Assembly (NCBI RefSeq): GCF_029948125.1
Contig: NZ_JASAMB010000009.1
Coordinates: forward strand, 186,001-250,000
Length of the DNA stretch: 64,000 nucleotides
Direction of reading: 5' to 3'
DNA from: Catellatospora sp. KI3
GTDB lineage: Bacteria; Actinomycetota; Actinomycetes; Mycobacteriales; Micromonosporaceae
The notes below the pieces were generated by a model. That model did no database searches. It had not been told where the DNA came from and saw only the letters and a list, made by a program, of their open reading frames with translations. The position numbers and the translations under genes were made by a program. Position 1 is the first letter of the stretch, and every line of letters begins with the position of its first letter. Shown in pieces: positions 18,954 to 26,769 of the stretch.

Positions 18954-21386
18954 ATGCGGTTCACCCACCGCGTAGCGACCGTTTTCGTCCTGCTCGCAGC
19001 CGCGCTCCCGGTCTCGACCGCCGGTGCGAACGCGGCGGCCCCGCCCCGAGCGCCGCTGCGGGCGGCGGCGCTGGCGCAGATCGAGGAGCGGGTGTACGTC
19101 GAGTCCAGCGTCGACTCCAACGGGGACGGGCGGCTCGACCGGATCGCCATCGACATCGCCCGGCCGTCGACGGGCGGGCCGTTCCCGGTCGTGTTCGAGC
19201 AGAGCCCGTACCGCAACGGGCTGGCCAACGCCGCGAACCACGGGGTGAACGTCACCGCCCTGCCGCAGGAGAGCCTGTTCGGCGTCACGCCGGGCGCCTC
19301 GGCGGCGACGGGCCCCGGCGTCAGCGTCGCCAAGCCCGTGCCGGACCTGCCCGACTGGTACGACGACTACTTCGTGCCCAAGGGGTACGCGGTGGTGCTC
19401 GGCCACAGCCTGGGCACGGGTGACTCGGACGGCTGCCCGACCAGCGGAGACATGCAGGAGACGCTGGCCACCACGGCGGTGGTCGACTGGCTCAACGGCC
19501 GGGCGCGCGGGTTCAGCGCCGCGGGTGCGCAGGTGACGGCGTCCTGGAGCACCGGCAACGTCGGCATGATCGGCATCTCGTACAACGGCACGCTGCCGAA
19601 CATGGCCGCCGCCACCGGCGTCGCCGGGCTCAAGGCGATCGTGCCGATCTCGGCGATCTCCAGCTGGTACGACTACTACCGGGCCAACGGGCTCGTCGTC
19701 GCGCCGGGCGGCTACCAGGGCGAGGACGCCGACGTGCTGGCGCGGGCGGTCGTCGACCGCACCGACTGCACCAGCCGGATCAACCAGATCGAGACCGACC
19801 AGGACCGGGTCACCGGCGACTGGAAGCAGTTCTGGGCCGACCGGGACTACGTCGGCAAGGCGAACCGGGTCAGCGCGGGCGTGTTCGTCATCCACGGCCA
19901 GGCCGACTGGAACGTCAAGGGCCAGCACTACGCCCAGTGGTGGGACGCGCTGCGGGCGAACAACGTGCCGCGCAAGATCTGGCTGCACAACGGCGGCCAC
20001 GGCACGACCTCCCGCGCGGACTACAAGGCGACCGTCGAGCGCTGGTTCGAGTACTTCCTCAAGGGCGTGAACAACGGCGTCCTCACCGAGCCCCGGGCCG
20101 AGGTGCAGTTCAAGGACGGCACCTGGCGCCAGTACGCGGACTGGCCCAACCCCGGCGCCACCGAGGCCGTGTTCAAGCTCGACGCGGCGTCGGCGACCGC
20201 GCCCGGCGGGCTGACCCTCGGCACGCCGAGCGGCGCCACGGCGCAGTCGTTCACCGACAACGGGCGCAGCAGCACCGCCACGACCCTGGTCGCGAACCCG
20301 GACAGCGCCAACGCCAACCGGCTGGTGTACCGGACCGGCAACCTGGCCGCCGCGGTGACGCTGACCGGCTCGCCGCGCGTCTCGCTGCGCCTGGCCGTCA
20401 CCAACCGCAACGACGCCAACGTGACCGCGCTGCTGGTCGACTACGGCGGTACCGGCACCAGCACCACCCCCGTGATCGTGACCCGGGGCTGGATCGACCC
20501 GCAGAACCGCAACAGCCGGGCCACCAGCGAGAAGGTCGTGCAGGGCACGGAGTACACGCTGAACTTCGCCATGCAGCCCAAGGACTACGTTTTCGCGGCC
20601 GGGCACCGGATCGGCCTCGTGGTGATCTCCACCGACTACGACTACACGCTGCGCCCGCCGGCCGGGGCCGGGCTGCGGCTCAACCCCGTCGGCAGCACGC
20701 TGGCGATCGCGCAGACCGGCCTGGCCACCGGCAACGACTACGCGGTCTCGGTGTCGCCGACGGCGGGCGCGACCAACCCCGGCGGCTCGCTGACCGCGAC
20801 TGTCGCCACGACGGTGACCAGCGGCTCCGCGCAGAGCGTGACGCTGTCGGCGGCCGGGCTGCCGGCGGGCGTGACCGCGTCCTTCAACCCGTCGACCGTG
20901 ACGGCCGGCGGCAGCTCCACGCTGACGCTCAGCACCACCGCCTCGGTGGCGCCGGGGACCTACCCGATCACCGTCACCGGCACGGGCACCAGCGCCACCC
21001 GTACCGCGTCCTACGTGCTCACGGTCAACGGCCCCGGCGGTTGCCGGGCCACGAACCCGACCGATGTGGCGATCCCGGACGCGGGTGCCGCGGTGGAAAG
21101 CGTGATCACCATCAGCGGCTGCCCCGGGGCGGCGTCGGCGGCGTCCACGGCCGAGGTGCACATCGTCCACCCGTACCGTGGTGATCTGGTGGTCAGCCTG
21201 GTCGCACCGGACGGTTCGAGCTACTCGCTGAGCAACCGGTCCGGCGGCAGCGCGGACGACATCCACCAGACGTTCACGGTGAACCTCTCCGGTGAGACCG
21301 CCAACGGCTCTTGGCGGCTGCGGGTACAGGATGCCGCGTCGGCGGACGTCGGTCGGATCGATACCTGGACCCTGACCGTGGGCTGA
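18954..21386 (+). CDS. Secreted S15/CocE-type X-Pro dipeptidyl-peptidase with P domain
   Basis: 810 residues from ATG 18954. A signal peptide covers 1-26. The alpha/beta hydrolase core has the nucleophile Ser in MIGISYNGTL, the acid in IHGQADWNV and the His in LHNGGHGTTSR. An X-Pro C-terminal jelly-roll follows (about 395-590), then an Ig-like segment (ASFNPSTVTAGGSSTLTLS) and a C-terminal proprotein-convertase P-type domain (EVHIVHPYRGDLVVSLVAPD, then GTW-like SWRLRVQD). It probably removes X-Pro dipeptides or hydrolyses esters outside the cell. It is monocistronic and followed by a perfect 48-base palindrome. Confidence 0.88.
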   Translation: MRFTHRVATVFVLLAAALPVSTAGANAAAPPRAPLRAAALAQIEERVYVESSVDSNGDGRLDRIAIDIARPSTGGPFPVVFEQSPYRNGLANAANHGVNVTALPQESLFGVTPGASAATGPGVSVAKPVPDLPDWYDDYFVPKGYAVVLGHSLGTGDSDGCPTSGDMQETLATTAVVDWLNGRARGFSAAGAQVTASWSTGNVGMIGISYNGTLPNMAAATGVAGLKAIVPISAISSWYDYYRANGLVVAPGGYQGEDADVLARAVVDRTDCTSRINQIETDQDRVTGDWKQFWADRDYVGKANRVSAGVFVIHGQADWNVKGQHYAQWWDALRANNVPRKIWLHNGGHGTTSRADYKATVERWFEYFLKGVNNGVLTEPRAEVQFKDGTWRQYADWPNPGATEAVFKLDAASATAPGGLTLGTPSGATAQSFTDNGRSSTATTLVANPDSANANRLVYRTGNLAAAVTLTGSPRVSLRLAVTNRNDANVTALLVDYGGTGTSTTPVIVTRGWIDPQNRNSRATSEKVVQGTEYTLNFAMQPKDYVFAAGHRIGLVVISTDYDYTLRPPAGAGLRLNPVGSTLAIAQTGLATGNDYAVSVSPTAGATNPGGSLTATVATTVTSGSAQSVTLSAAGLPAGVTASFNPSTVTAGGSSTLTLSTTASVAPGTYPITVTGTGTSATRTASYVLTVNGPGGCRATNPTDVAIPDAGAAVESVITISGCPGAASAASTAEVHIVHPYRGDLVVSLVAPDGSSYSLSNRSGGSADDIHQTFTVNLSGETANGSWRLRVQDAASADVGRIDTWTLTVG

Positions 21387-21395
21387 CTCATGCCA

Positions 21396-21443
21396 CGCGT
21401 TACACCTCATACGGTGTGGCCACACCGTATGAGGTGTAACGCG
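21396..21443. terminator. Perfect 48-base palindrome
   Basis: Every base from 21396 to 21443 matches its reverse complement with no loop; the arms begin CGCGTTACACCTCATACGG. It lies 9 bases after the peptidase stop codon and before a leftward methyltransferase gene, so it can act as a bidirectional terminator. A symmetric protein-binding site is an alternative. Confidence 0.75.
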
Positions 21444-21510
21444 CTAGGGCACCACCTCGCGCCGACCGCCATCGCGCTGCCGGCCCAGGGATGCTTTAGC
21501 GGTGCGGTGG

Positions 21511-22314
21511 TCAGACCCGCCCGATGATCTCTCCGTGCAGGACGGTGAACCAGCCGTCGGGGTCGGCGGCCCAGGCCGCCCACGCGGCCGAGAGCCGGCG
21601 CAGCTCGGCCTCGGTGGACAGGCCTTCGCGCAGCACCTGCTGGGCCATCGCCGACTCGACGATCCGGTCGGCCCACATCCCGCCCCACCACTGCCGGTCG
21701 CGGTCGTCGGCGAAGGTCCACAGGCTGGCGGTGGCGGTGACGTCGGTGAACCCGGCCGCCCGGGCCCACGACAGCAGCCGCCGCCCGGCGTCGGGTTCGC
21801 CCTTGTTGTTGTGGCAGGCCTGGTAGTACAGCTCCAGCCAGCGGTCCAGGTCGGGCAGCTGCGGATACCAGGTGAAGCCGCCGTAGTCGCTGTCGCGGAC
21901 GGCCACGATCCCACCGGGGCGGCACACGCGGTGCATCTCGCGCAGCGCCCGGACCGGGTCGGCGACATGCTGCAGCACCTGGTGGGCATGGACGACGTCG
22001 AAGCTCGCGTCGGCGAAGTGCAGGGCGTGCACGTCCGCGACGACGAAGTCGATGTTGTCGACGCCGCGCGCTTCGGCCTCGGCGCGGGCCAGTTCCAGCG
22101 CGTCGGCGGTGATCTCCACCGCGGTGACCCGGCCCGGTGCGACGATCGCGGCCAGGTCGCACGTGATGGTGCCGGGGCCGCAGCCGATGTCGAGCACCGA
22201 CATGCCCGCGGCCAGGTGGGGCAGCAGGTACGCGGCGGAGTTCTCGGCGGTACGCCAGCGGTGCGAGCGCAGCACACTCTCGTGGTGGCCATGGGTGTAG
22301 ACCTGGTTCGGCAT
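21511..22314 (-). CDS. SAM-dependent methyltransferase (UbiE/COQ5-like)
   Basis: 267 residues from ATG 22314 (MPNQVYTHGHHESVLRSH). SAM-binding motif I is VLDIGCGPGTITCDLA (about 45-60), followed by VTAVEITADALELA, FVVADVHALHFAD and the post-motif VCRPGGIVAVRDSDYGGFTWYP. This layout matches actinobacterial methyltransferases related to menaquinone and secondary-metabolite enzymes. Substrate unknown. It is divergent from the GNAT gene at 22425, and the shared gap of about 110 bases must hold both promoters. The opening frame can extend to 22389, but GGACGG next to 22314 and typical family starts favour the shorter form. Confidence 0.85.
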   Translation of the reverse strand: MPNQVYTHGHHESVLRSHRWRTAENSAAYLLPHLAAGMSVLDIGCGPGTITCDLAAIVAPGRVTAVEITADALELARAEAEARGVDNIDFVVADVHALHFADASFDVVHAHQVLQHVADPVRALREMHRVCRPGGIVAVRDSDYGGFTWYPQLPDLDRWLELYYQACHNNKGEPDAGRRLLSWARAAGFTDVTATASLWTFADDRDRQWWGGMWADRIVESAMAQQVLREGLSTEAELRRLSAAWAAWAADPDGWFTVLHGEIIGRV

Positions 22315-22424
22315 ACCGTCCACGCTAAACCTCGTCCTGTGATACGAGACGATTTTCTCAAGATATGAACCAGTGTCGAGAAAAGGCATGTCGGGGGCGT
22401 GGCGGTATGCGCGATACTCGCGCG

Positions 22425-22823
22425 ATGGATGTCGAGTACACCTGGCGCGGCGAGTTCACCAGCGACGAGGCCGACCGGCTGCACGCCGAGGGCTTCGGCT
22501 ACGACCCCGTCGGCCACGATTGGCGGGCCCAGGTGGAGCGGCACAGCCTCGGCTGGGTCTGCGCCCGCGCGGGAGGTCGCCTGGTCGGCTTCGTGAACGT
22601 GATCTGGGACGGCTCCGCGCACGCGTTCCTGCTGGACACCGTCGCCGCCGCCGACCTGCGGCGCCAAGGCGTCGGCGCCCGGTTGGTCGAGGTGGCGGTC
22701 GAGCGCTCCCGCGCGGCGGGATGCGAATGGCTCCATGTGGACTTCGAGGAGCACCTGGACGGCTTCTACTTCGCCGCCTGCGGCTTCACCCCGACCCGAG
22801 CCGGCCTCATCCGCCTGGCCTAG
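22425..22823 (+). CDS. GNAT-family N-acetyltransferase
   Basis: 132 residues, starting MDVEYTWRGEF at ATG 22425 (ATG 22407 is an in-frame alternative). Acetyl-CoA binding motif A is DTVAAADLRRQGVGARLVEVAVE, with the R-x-x-G-x-G/A pattern in RRQGVG. The following strand HVDFEEHLDGFYFAACGF is also typical of GNAT. The substrate cannot be predicted. It ends in front of a GC-rich hairpin that separates it from the encapsulin cluster, and it is probably not part of it. Confidence 0.82.
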   Translation: MDVEYTWRGEFTSDEADRLHAEGFGYDPVGHDWRAQVERHSLGWVCARAGGRLVGFVNVIWDGSAHAFLLDTVAAADLRRQGVGARLVEVAVERSRAAGCEWLHVDFEEHLDGFYFAACGFTPTRAGLIRLA

Positions 22824-22932
22824 CGCCGGCTGCGTCAGCGGGTTCGGGGAGACTGCCGGAAATGCGGCCGGATTCGTGCACTTTCCCGCAACCGCAGCCC
22901 GGCGCCGGGCTGCGAGGGGGAGGGGGAAGGGT

Positions 22933-22975
22933 GCCGCGCCCGGCCCGGGGGCGTCAGGGCCGGGCCGGGCGCGGC
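22933..22975. terminator. GC-rich hairpin terminator at left border of encapsulin cluster
   Basis: Arms GCCGCGCCCGGCCCGG (22933-22948) and its exact complement (22960-22975) enclose an 11-base loop. It lies between convergent genes ending at 22823 and 22983. Confidence 0.75.
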
Positions 22976-22982
22976 GGTGGGC

Positions 22983-24149
22983 TCAGGACGGGACCGGTAC
23001 CCGAGCCCGGCTGGTCGCCTCCACCAGAGCCAGAGCCGCGGAGGCGACCGCGCATGCGGTCATCGTGTAATAGATGCCGGGATAGTTCCACCCCGTCGCG
23101 ATGAGCCCGGCCAGCGGACCACCCGCGGCCAGGCCGATGTCCCAGAACGAGGTGAACGCGCCCAGGGCCGCGCCCTGCTGGGACTGCTCGGTGCGGTTGA
23201 TGACGACCAGCGCCAGCGCCGGGAACAGCAGCGACAGCCCCGCCCCGACGATCAGGCCGCCCGCGACGGCGACGATCAGGTTCGGCGCGAGCGCGACGGT
23301 GAGCAGCCCGACGGCCTCGACCAGCGCCGACCACAGCGCGACCCGGCTGGGGCCGAGCCGGTCGGGCAGCCCGCCGAGGAACAGCCGTACGCCGACGTAG
23401 GTGAAGCCGTACGCGTTGAACGCGGCGATGCCCCCGGCGATCCCGCGCGCGTCCAGGTGCAGCACCACGAACGCGGCCAGCGCCGCGTAGCCGAACGCGG
23501 CCAGCGACAGCGCGATGCCGGGCAGCACCGCCGACGGGGCCACCAGCGGCGGCCGGGCCGTCGGGGCGGGCTGCTCGGGCTTGGGCTTGAGCACGACCAG
23601 CAGGCCGCCGACGGCCGCCGCCGCGACGCAGAACAGCCACACCGCGGTGTACCCGCCGGTGCCCTTGAGGATCAGGGTGCCGATCAGGGCGCCGAGGGTG
23701 ATGCCGGTCCACATGAAGATGCCGTACAGGCCGACGACACGCCCCCGCCGCGCGGCCGGGGACAGCAGCACCAGCCACGCGGCCCCGGCCGTGTAGATCA
23801 TGCCCTCGCCCGCGCCGTGCAGCACCCGCACCGCGATCAGCACGATCTCGTTCGCGGCGAGCAGGTAGGCCAGGCTCGCCACGCCGCAGGTGACGGCACC
23901 GGCGAGCATGACCTTCTTGTAGCCGTGCCGGTCGGCGTACCGGCCCGCGATCGGCCGGGTGACCACGGCCGACACCGCGATCGCGGCGATGACCACGCCG
24001 ACCATCACGTCGCCGCCGTGCAGTTCGCCCTTGACGTAGAGCGGCAGCACGGCCAGCGACGCCCCGACGCTGAGCAGGCAGCAGAAGATCGCCCCGAACA
24101 GGGGCTGGAACGGCGCGTAGAAGCGCAGCGCCTCGAACCTGCCGGTCAC
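22983..24149 (-). CDS. MFS transporter (probable efflux pump of encapsulin cluster)
   Basis: 388 residues with about twelve hydrophobic segments. GTG 24149 overlaps the encapsulin stop codon by four bases (GTGA), so the two are translationally coupled. The N-terminus (GRFEALRFYAPFQPLFGAIF) leads into TM1. The loop motif GRYADRHGYKKVM between TM2 and TM3 is the MFS signature. RRGRVVGLYG follows TM4. The most likely role is export of the product made by the downstream-to-upstream enzymes, or uptake of its precursor. Being last in the operon suits a resistance/export gene. Confidence 0.88.
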   Translation of the reverse strand: MTGRFEALRFYAPFQPLFGAIFCCLLSVGASLAVLPLYVKGELHGGDVMVGVVIAAIAVSAVVTRPIAGRYADRHGYKKVMLAGAVTCGVASLAYLLAANEIVLIAVRVLHGAGEGMIYTAGAAWLVLLSPAARRGRVVGLYGIFMWTGITLGALIGTLILKGTGGYTAVWLFCVAAAAVGGLLVVLKPKPEQPAPTARPPLVAPSAVLPGIALSLAAFGYAALAAFVVLHLDARGIAGGIAAFNAYGFTYVGVRLFLGGLPDRLGPSRVALWSALVEAVGLLTVALAPNLIVAVAGGLIVGAGLSLLFPALALVVINRTEQSQQGAALGAFTSFWDIGLAAGGPLAGLIATGWNYPGIYYTMTACAVASAALALVEATSRARVPVPS

Positions 24150-25024
24150 TGCCCGCTCCGCTGCTGCGGGATCGCCGCCGGGCGTACGTGGAAGAAGTGG
24201 GTCGGCAGGTGGATCGCCACGCCCGCCCAGATCTCGGCGCAGACGGCCAGGCCGGGCTGCGCGAACGTGCCCGCCGGCGGTTCGGCGACGCGGATGCTGG
24301 ACCGGCCGCCGTCGAGCAGGCGGGCGGCCATCGCGAAGTCGCCGACCAGGGCGCAGCCCGGGTCGACCATGCGGGTGCGGCTGATGACGGTGCCGTTGCG
24401 GGCCAGGTCCTCGAGCAGGGTGCCCTTGCCGACCAGGTGGTAGTAGTAGTCCACCGGATTGATGATCATCGCGTGGGCGGTGGCGCCGGTCTGCTCGATC
24501 TCGTTGCACGCCGCCATCAGCCCGGTCACGTAGTCGCCGTGGTACGGCAGCTCGGCGATGCCGGGGTGGCTCAGCAGGCCCTGCTCGCCGATGGTCAGCG
24601 CCTGGTTCTCGGCGGTGGCCAGGCGCACCAGCAGCCGGAAGTCCACGAACACGGCCAGCGCCTCAAGGTCGTCGACCAGCTCCGGCGGGATCTGCACCCA
24701 GGCCCGCACCGGGGCGACCTTCGCGCTGGACATGCCGAACTTGAACGCCGCCTCCCGGCGCAGCCCCGACTCGTGCACCGTGGCCGCCTCGTCGGCGGTC
24801 GGGCGGCTCTCGCTCCAGAACCGGGTCTCGTCCCCCTCGGCGGGCCGCTTCTTGAACAGGTTGCGGACGGTCACCCGGGGCCGGTCCTTGGTCGGCTGGA
24901 ACGCGTCGGTGATGGTGAAGTCGAAGACGACCTCGGCCTTCTCCCGGTCGGCGGCGTACGCGCGCGCGAACGCCTCACCTGGGGACAGGCTCTTGTCCGC
25001 GGGCGTCACGACGGTGGTGCTCAT
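24146..25024 (-). CDS. HK97-fold encapsulin-like shell protein (Family 3 type)
   Basis: 292 residues from ATG 25024 (GGAG 8 bases upstream). The order of motifs fits the HK97/encapsulin fold: an N-terminal arm; an E-loop-like charged segment (LFKKRPAEGDETRFWSES); the spine region AWVQIPPELVDDLEALAVF; RLATAENQALTIGEQGLLS; MIINPVDYYYHLVGKG; a strand with VDPGCALVGDFAMAARLLDG; SIRVAEPPAGTF; and the C-terminal AEIWAGVAIHLPTHFFHV. The tail is short (RPAAIPQQRSGQ). No portal, terminase, protease or tail gene is nearby, so it is not a prophage capsid. Such shells within actinobacterial natural-product clusters are known as Family 3 encapsulins. It is coupled to the MFS gene and 13 bases after the sulfotransferase. 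Confidence 0.85.
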   Translation of the reverse strand: MSTTVVTPADKSLSPGEAFARAYAADREKAEVVFDFTITDAFQPTKDRPRVTVRNLFKKRPAEGDETRFWSESRPTADEAATVHESGLRREAAFKFGMSSAKVAPVRAWVQIPPELVDDLEALAVFVDFRLLVRLATAENQALTIGEQGLLSHPGIAELPYHGDYVTGLMAACNEIEQTGATAHAMIINPVDYYYHLVGKGTLLEDLARNGTVISRTRMVDPGCALVGDFAMAARLLDGGRSSIRVAEPPAGTFAQPGLAVCAEIWAGVAIHLPTHFFHVRPAAIPQQRSGQ

Positions 25025-25037
25025 AGCGGTGCTCCGT

Positions 25038-25757
25038 TCATAGGGCGTGCTCAACAAGTCGTTCGTAGAAGGGCAGGTGGTGCTCGTAGTACGAGCGGAG
25101 CAGGTCGTTGTTGGCGACCGTGGCCCCGTACTGCTTGGCGGGCGCGCCGAAGCCGCTGGAGCGGCTGGCGTCGACGTGCCACTGCCTGGTGCGCTGCCAC
25201 TCGGACCGGTCCTCCGGCGCCCAGGTCAGCGCCTCGGGCCGGAACGGCAGCCCGACCGCCGCGCAGTACGCCGCGACCACCGCGGCGGGCTCGCGCAGCA
25301 GCCGGTCCGCGTCGACCACCACCGGCTCGCGGCCCAGCACCTGCCGGGCCAGCTCGAACAGGTGCCACTGGTGCTCGTAGCCGACGTCCGAACAGGACAT
25401 CGCCGGCTTCATCGCGAAGTGGGAGCTGATCGCCTTGGCCGGGTCGCGCACGATGAACGTGTGCTCGATCCCGGCGATCTCGTCGGGGTGGTCGTGCAGG
25501 TACTGGTACCGGTACTCCATCGTGTCCTTGAAGAACACCGTCCGGTCCCGGCCCAGGTCGACCAGGTGCGACAGGATCTCCCCGGGTGTACGGCACACCC
25601 GGGTCCCCCCGTCGCGGTCCGGCAGCGGCGTCTCCTGCCAGTCGGTGAGCGTGACCAGCGGTTCGTGTACGACCGTGACGTCCCCGCGGGCGATCATCAT
25701 GCGCAGGAACGCCGTCGAGGCGGCCCGCGGATGCGCCCACATGGCGATCACGGTCAC
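25038..25757 (-). CDS. Sulfotransferase-family protein
   Basis: 239 residues starting at GTG 25757, which overlaps the reductase stop by GTGA. The 5'-phosphosulfate loop equivalent is MWAHPRAASTAFLRMM at the N-terminus. The 3'-phosphate-binding motif is FIVRDPAKAISSHF (about 115), with Arg and Ser spaced as in PAPS enzymes. DADRLLREPAAVVAAYCAAVGL is typical of bacterial sulfotransferase-like proteins. Predicted role: transfer of sulfate from PAPS to a hydroxyl or amine of the pathway intermediate. Remote homologues bind other nucleotides, so the donor is not certain. Candidate encapsulin cargo by position only. Confidence 0.82.
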   Translation of the reverse strand: MTVIAMWAHPRAASTAFLRMMIARGDVTVVHEPLVTLTDWQETPLPDRDGGTRVCRTPGEILSHLVDLGRDRTVFFKDTMEYRYQYLHDHPDEIAGIEHTFIVRDPAKAISSHFAMKPAMSCSDVGYEHQWHLFELARQVLGREPVVVDADRLLREPAAVVAAYCAAVGLPFRPEALTWAPEDRSEWQRTRQWHVDASRSSGFGAPAKQYGATVANNDLLRSYYEHHLPFYERLVEHAL

Positions 25758-26737
25758 ATCGACCACCAGGTCGGCGTCCGGTCCCACCGGTGCTCGCGCA
25801 GCTCGGCCAGCAGGTCCGCGCTGAGCGGCACGCCGTCGCTGGTGGCGAGGTTGGCCCGCACGTGCGCCGACTTGCGCATGCCGGGGATGACCGTGCCGAC
25901 CGCCGGGTGGTGCAGGATGAACCGCAGTGCCAGCTCCGGCAGCGTCATGCCCTCCGGCAGGATCTCCTTGAGCCGCTCGGCCCGCGCCACACTGGGCCCC
26001 AGGTTCTCCTCGCCGAAGTACGTCGCCCGCCAGTCGCCCTCCGGGAACGTCGTGTCCAGGGTGAACGTGCCGGTGAGCGCGCCCTCGTCGAACGGCACCC
26101 GGGCGATGATCGCGATGTCGTCGCGCAGCGCCCGCTCGAACAGCTCGTCCTCCGGCGCCTGGTCGAAGATGTTGTAGATGACCTGGATCGCGTCGATCAG
26201 CCCGGTGTCGAGCGCCTTCAGGCAGTTGACCGGCTCCCACCGGTTGACGCTGATCCCGATGCCGTCGACCAGCCCGTCGCGCTTGAGGTCGGCCAGCGCC
26301 TCCTGCCAGGCGCCGTCGTCGGCCCAGCGGTCCTCCCACACGTGCAGCTGCATCAGGTCGATGCGGTCCACGCCCAGGTTCTCCAGGCTGCGCTCGGTGT
26401 ACTCGCGGATGTGGTCGGCCGGGAAGACGTCGTCCAGGGTGTCCTGCGGGCGCGGCGGCCACTCGCGGTTCTTCGGCGGGATCTTCGTCGCCACGTACAG
26501 GCGGCGGTCGGGGTGGCGCTTGAGCAGGGCGCCGAGCAGCTGCTCGCTGACGCCGCGGCCGTAGATCCAGGCGGTGTCGAAGAAGTTGCAGCCGAGTTCG
26601 ACCGCCTCGTCGAGGGCGCCGGGGGCGGTGTCGTAGTCCCAGCCGGTGAAGCCGCCGGGCCCGCCGCCGATGCCCCACATGCCGTAGCCGATCTCGCTGA
26701 CGTCCCAGCCGAGGCGGCCCATCTTGCGGTACTGCAT
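25754..26737 (-). CDS. Aldo/keto reductase
   Basis: 327 residues with the AKR TIM-barrel pattern from ATG 26737 (MQYRKMGRLGWDVSEIGYGMW). The catalytic tetrad is recognisable: Asp in NFFDTAWIYG (with Tyr), Lys in VATKIPP and His in LMQLHVWED. NADPH-binding residues lie in the C-terminal GTVIPGMRKSAHVRANLA. Role in the cluster, inferred: reduction of the aldehyde or ketone released by the A-T-R enzyme to an alcohol, or of a cyclic imine. It lies 32 bases after the A-T-R gene and overlaps the sulfotransferase, so all are probably one transcript. Confidence 0.9.
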   Translation of the reverse strand: MQYRKMGRLGWDVSEIGYGMWGIGGGPGGFTGWDYDTAPGALDEAVELGCNFFDTAWIYGRGVSEQLLGALLKRHPDRRLYVATKIPPKNREWPPRPQDTLDDVFPADHIREYTERSLENLGVDRIDLMQLHVWEDRWADDGAWQEALADLKRDGLVDGIGISVNRWEPVNCLKALDTGLIDAIQVIYNIFDQAPEDELFERALRDDIAIIARVPFDEGALTGTFTLDTTFPEGDWRATYFGEENLGPSVARAERLKEILPEGMTLPELALRFILHHPAVGTVIPGMRKSAHVRANLATSDGVPLSADLLAELREHRWDRTPTWWSM

Positions 26738-26769
26738 TCGTTTCCTTCCGTAGTGGTGCACGCGGTTGT

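Noticed and set aside
24146-25024. Prophage remnant as explanation for the HK97-fold protein
   Set aside because: No portal, terminase, protease, integrase or tail gene is nearby, and the gene is coupled to biosynthetic and transport genes.
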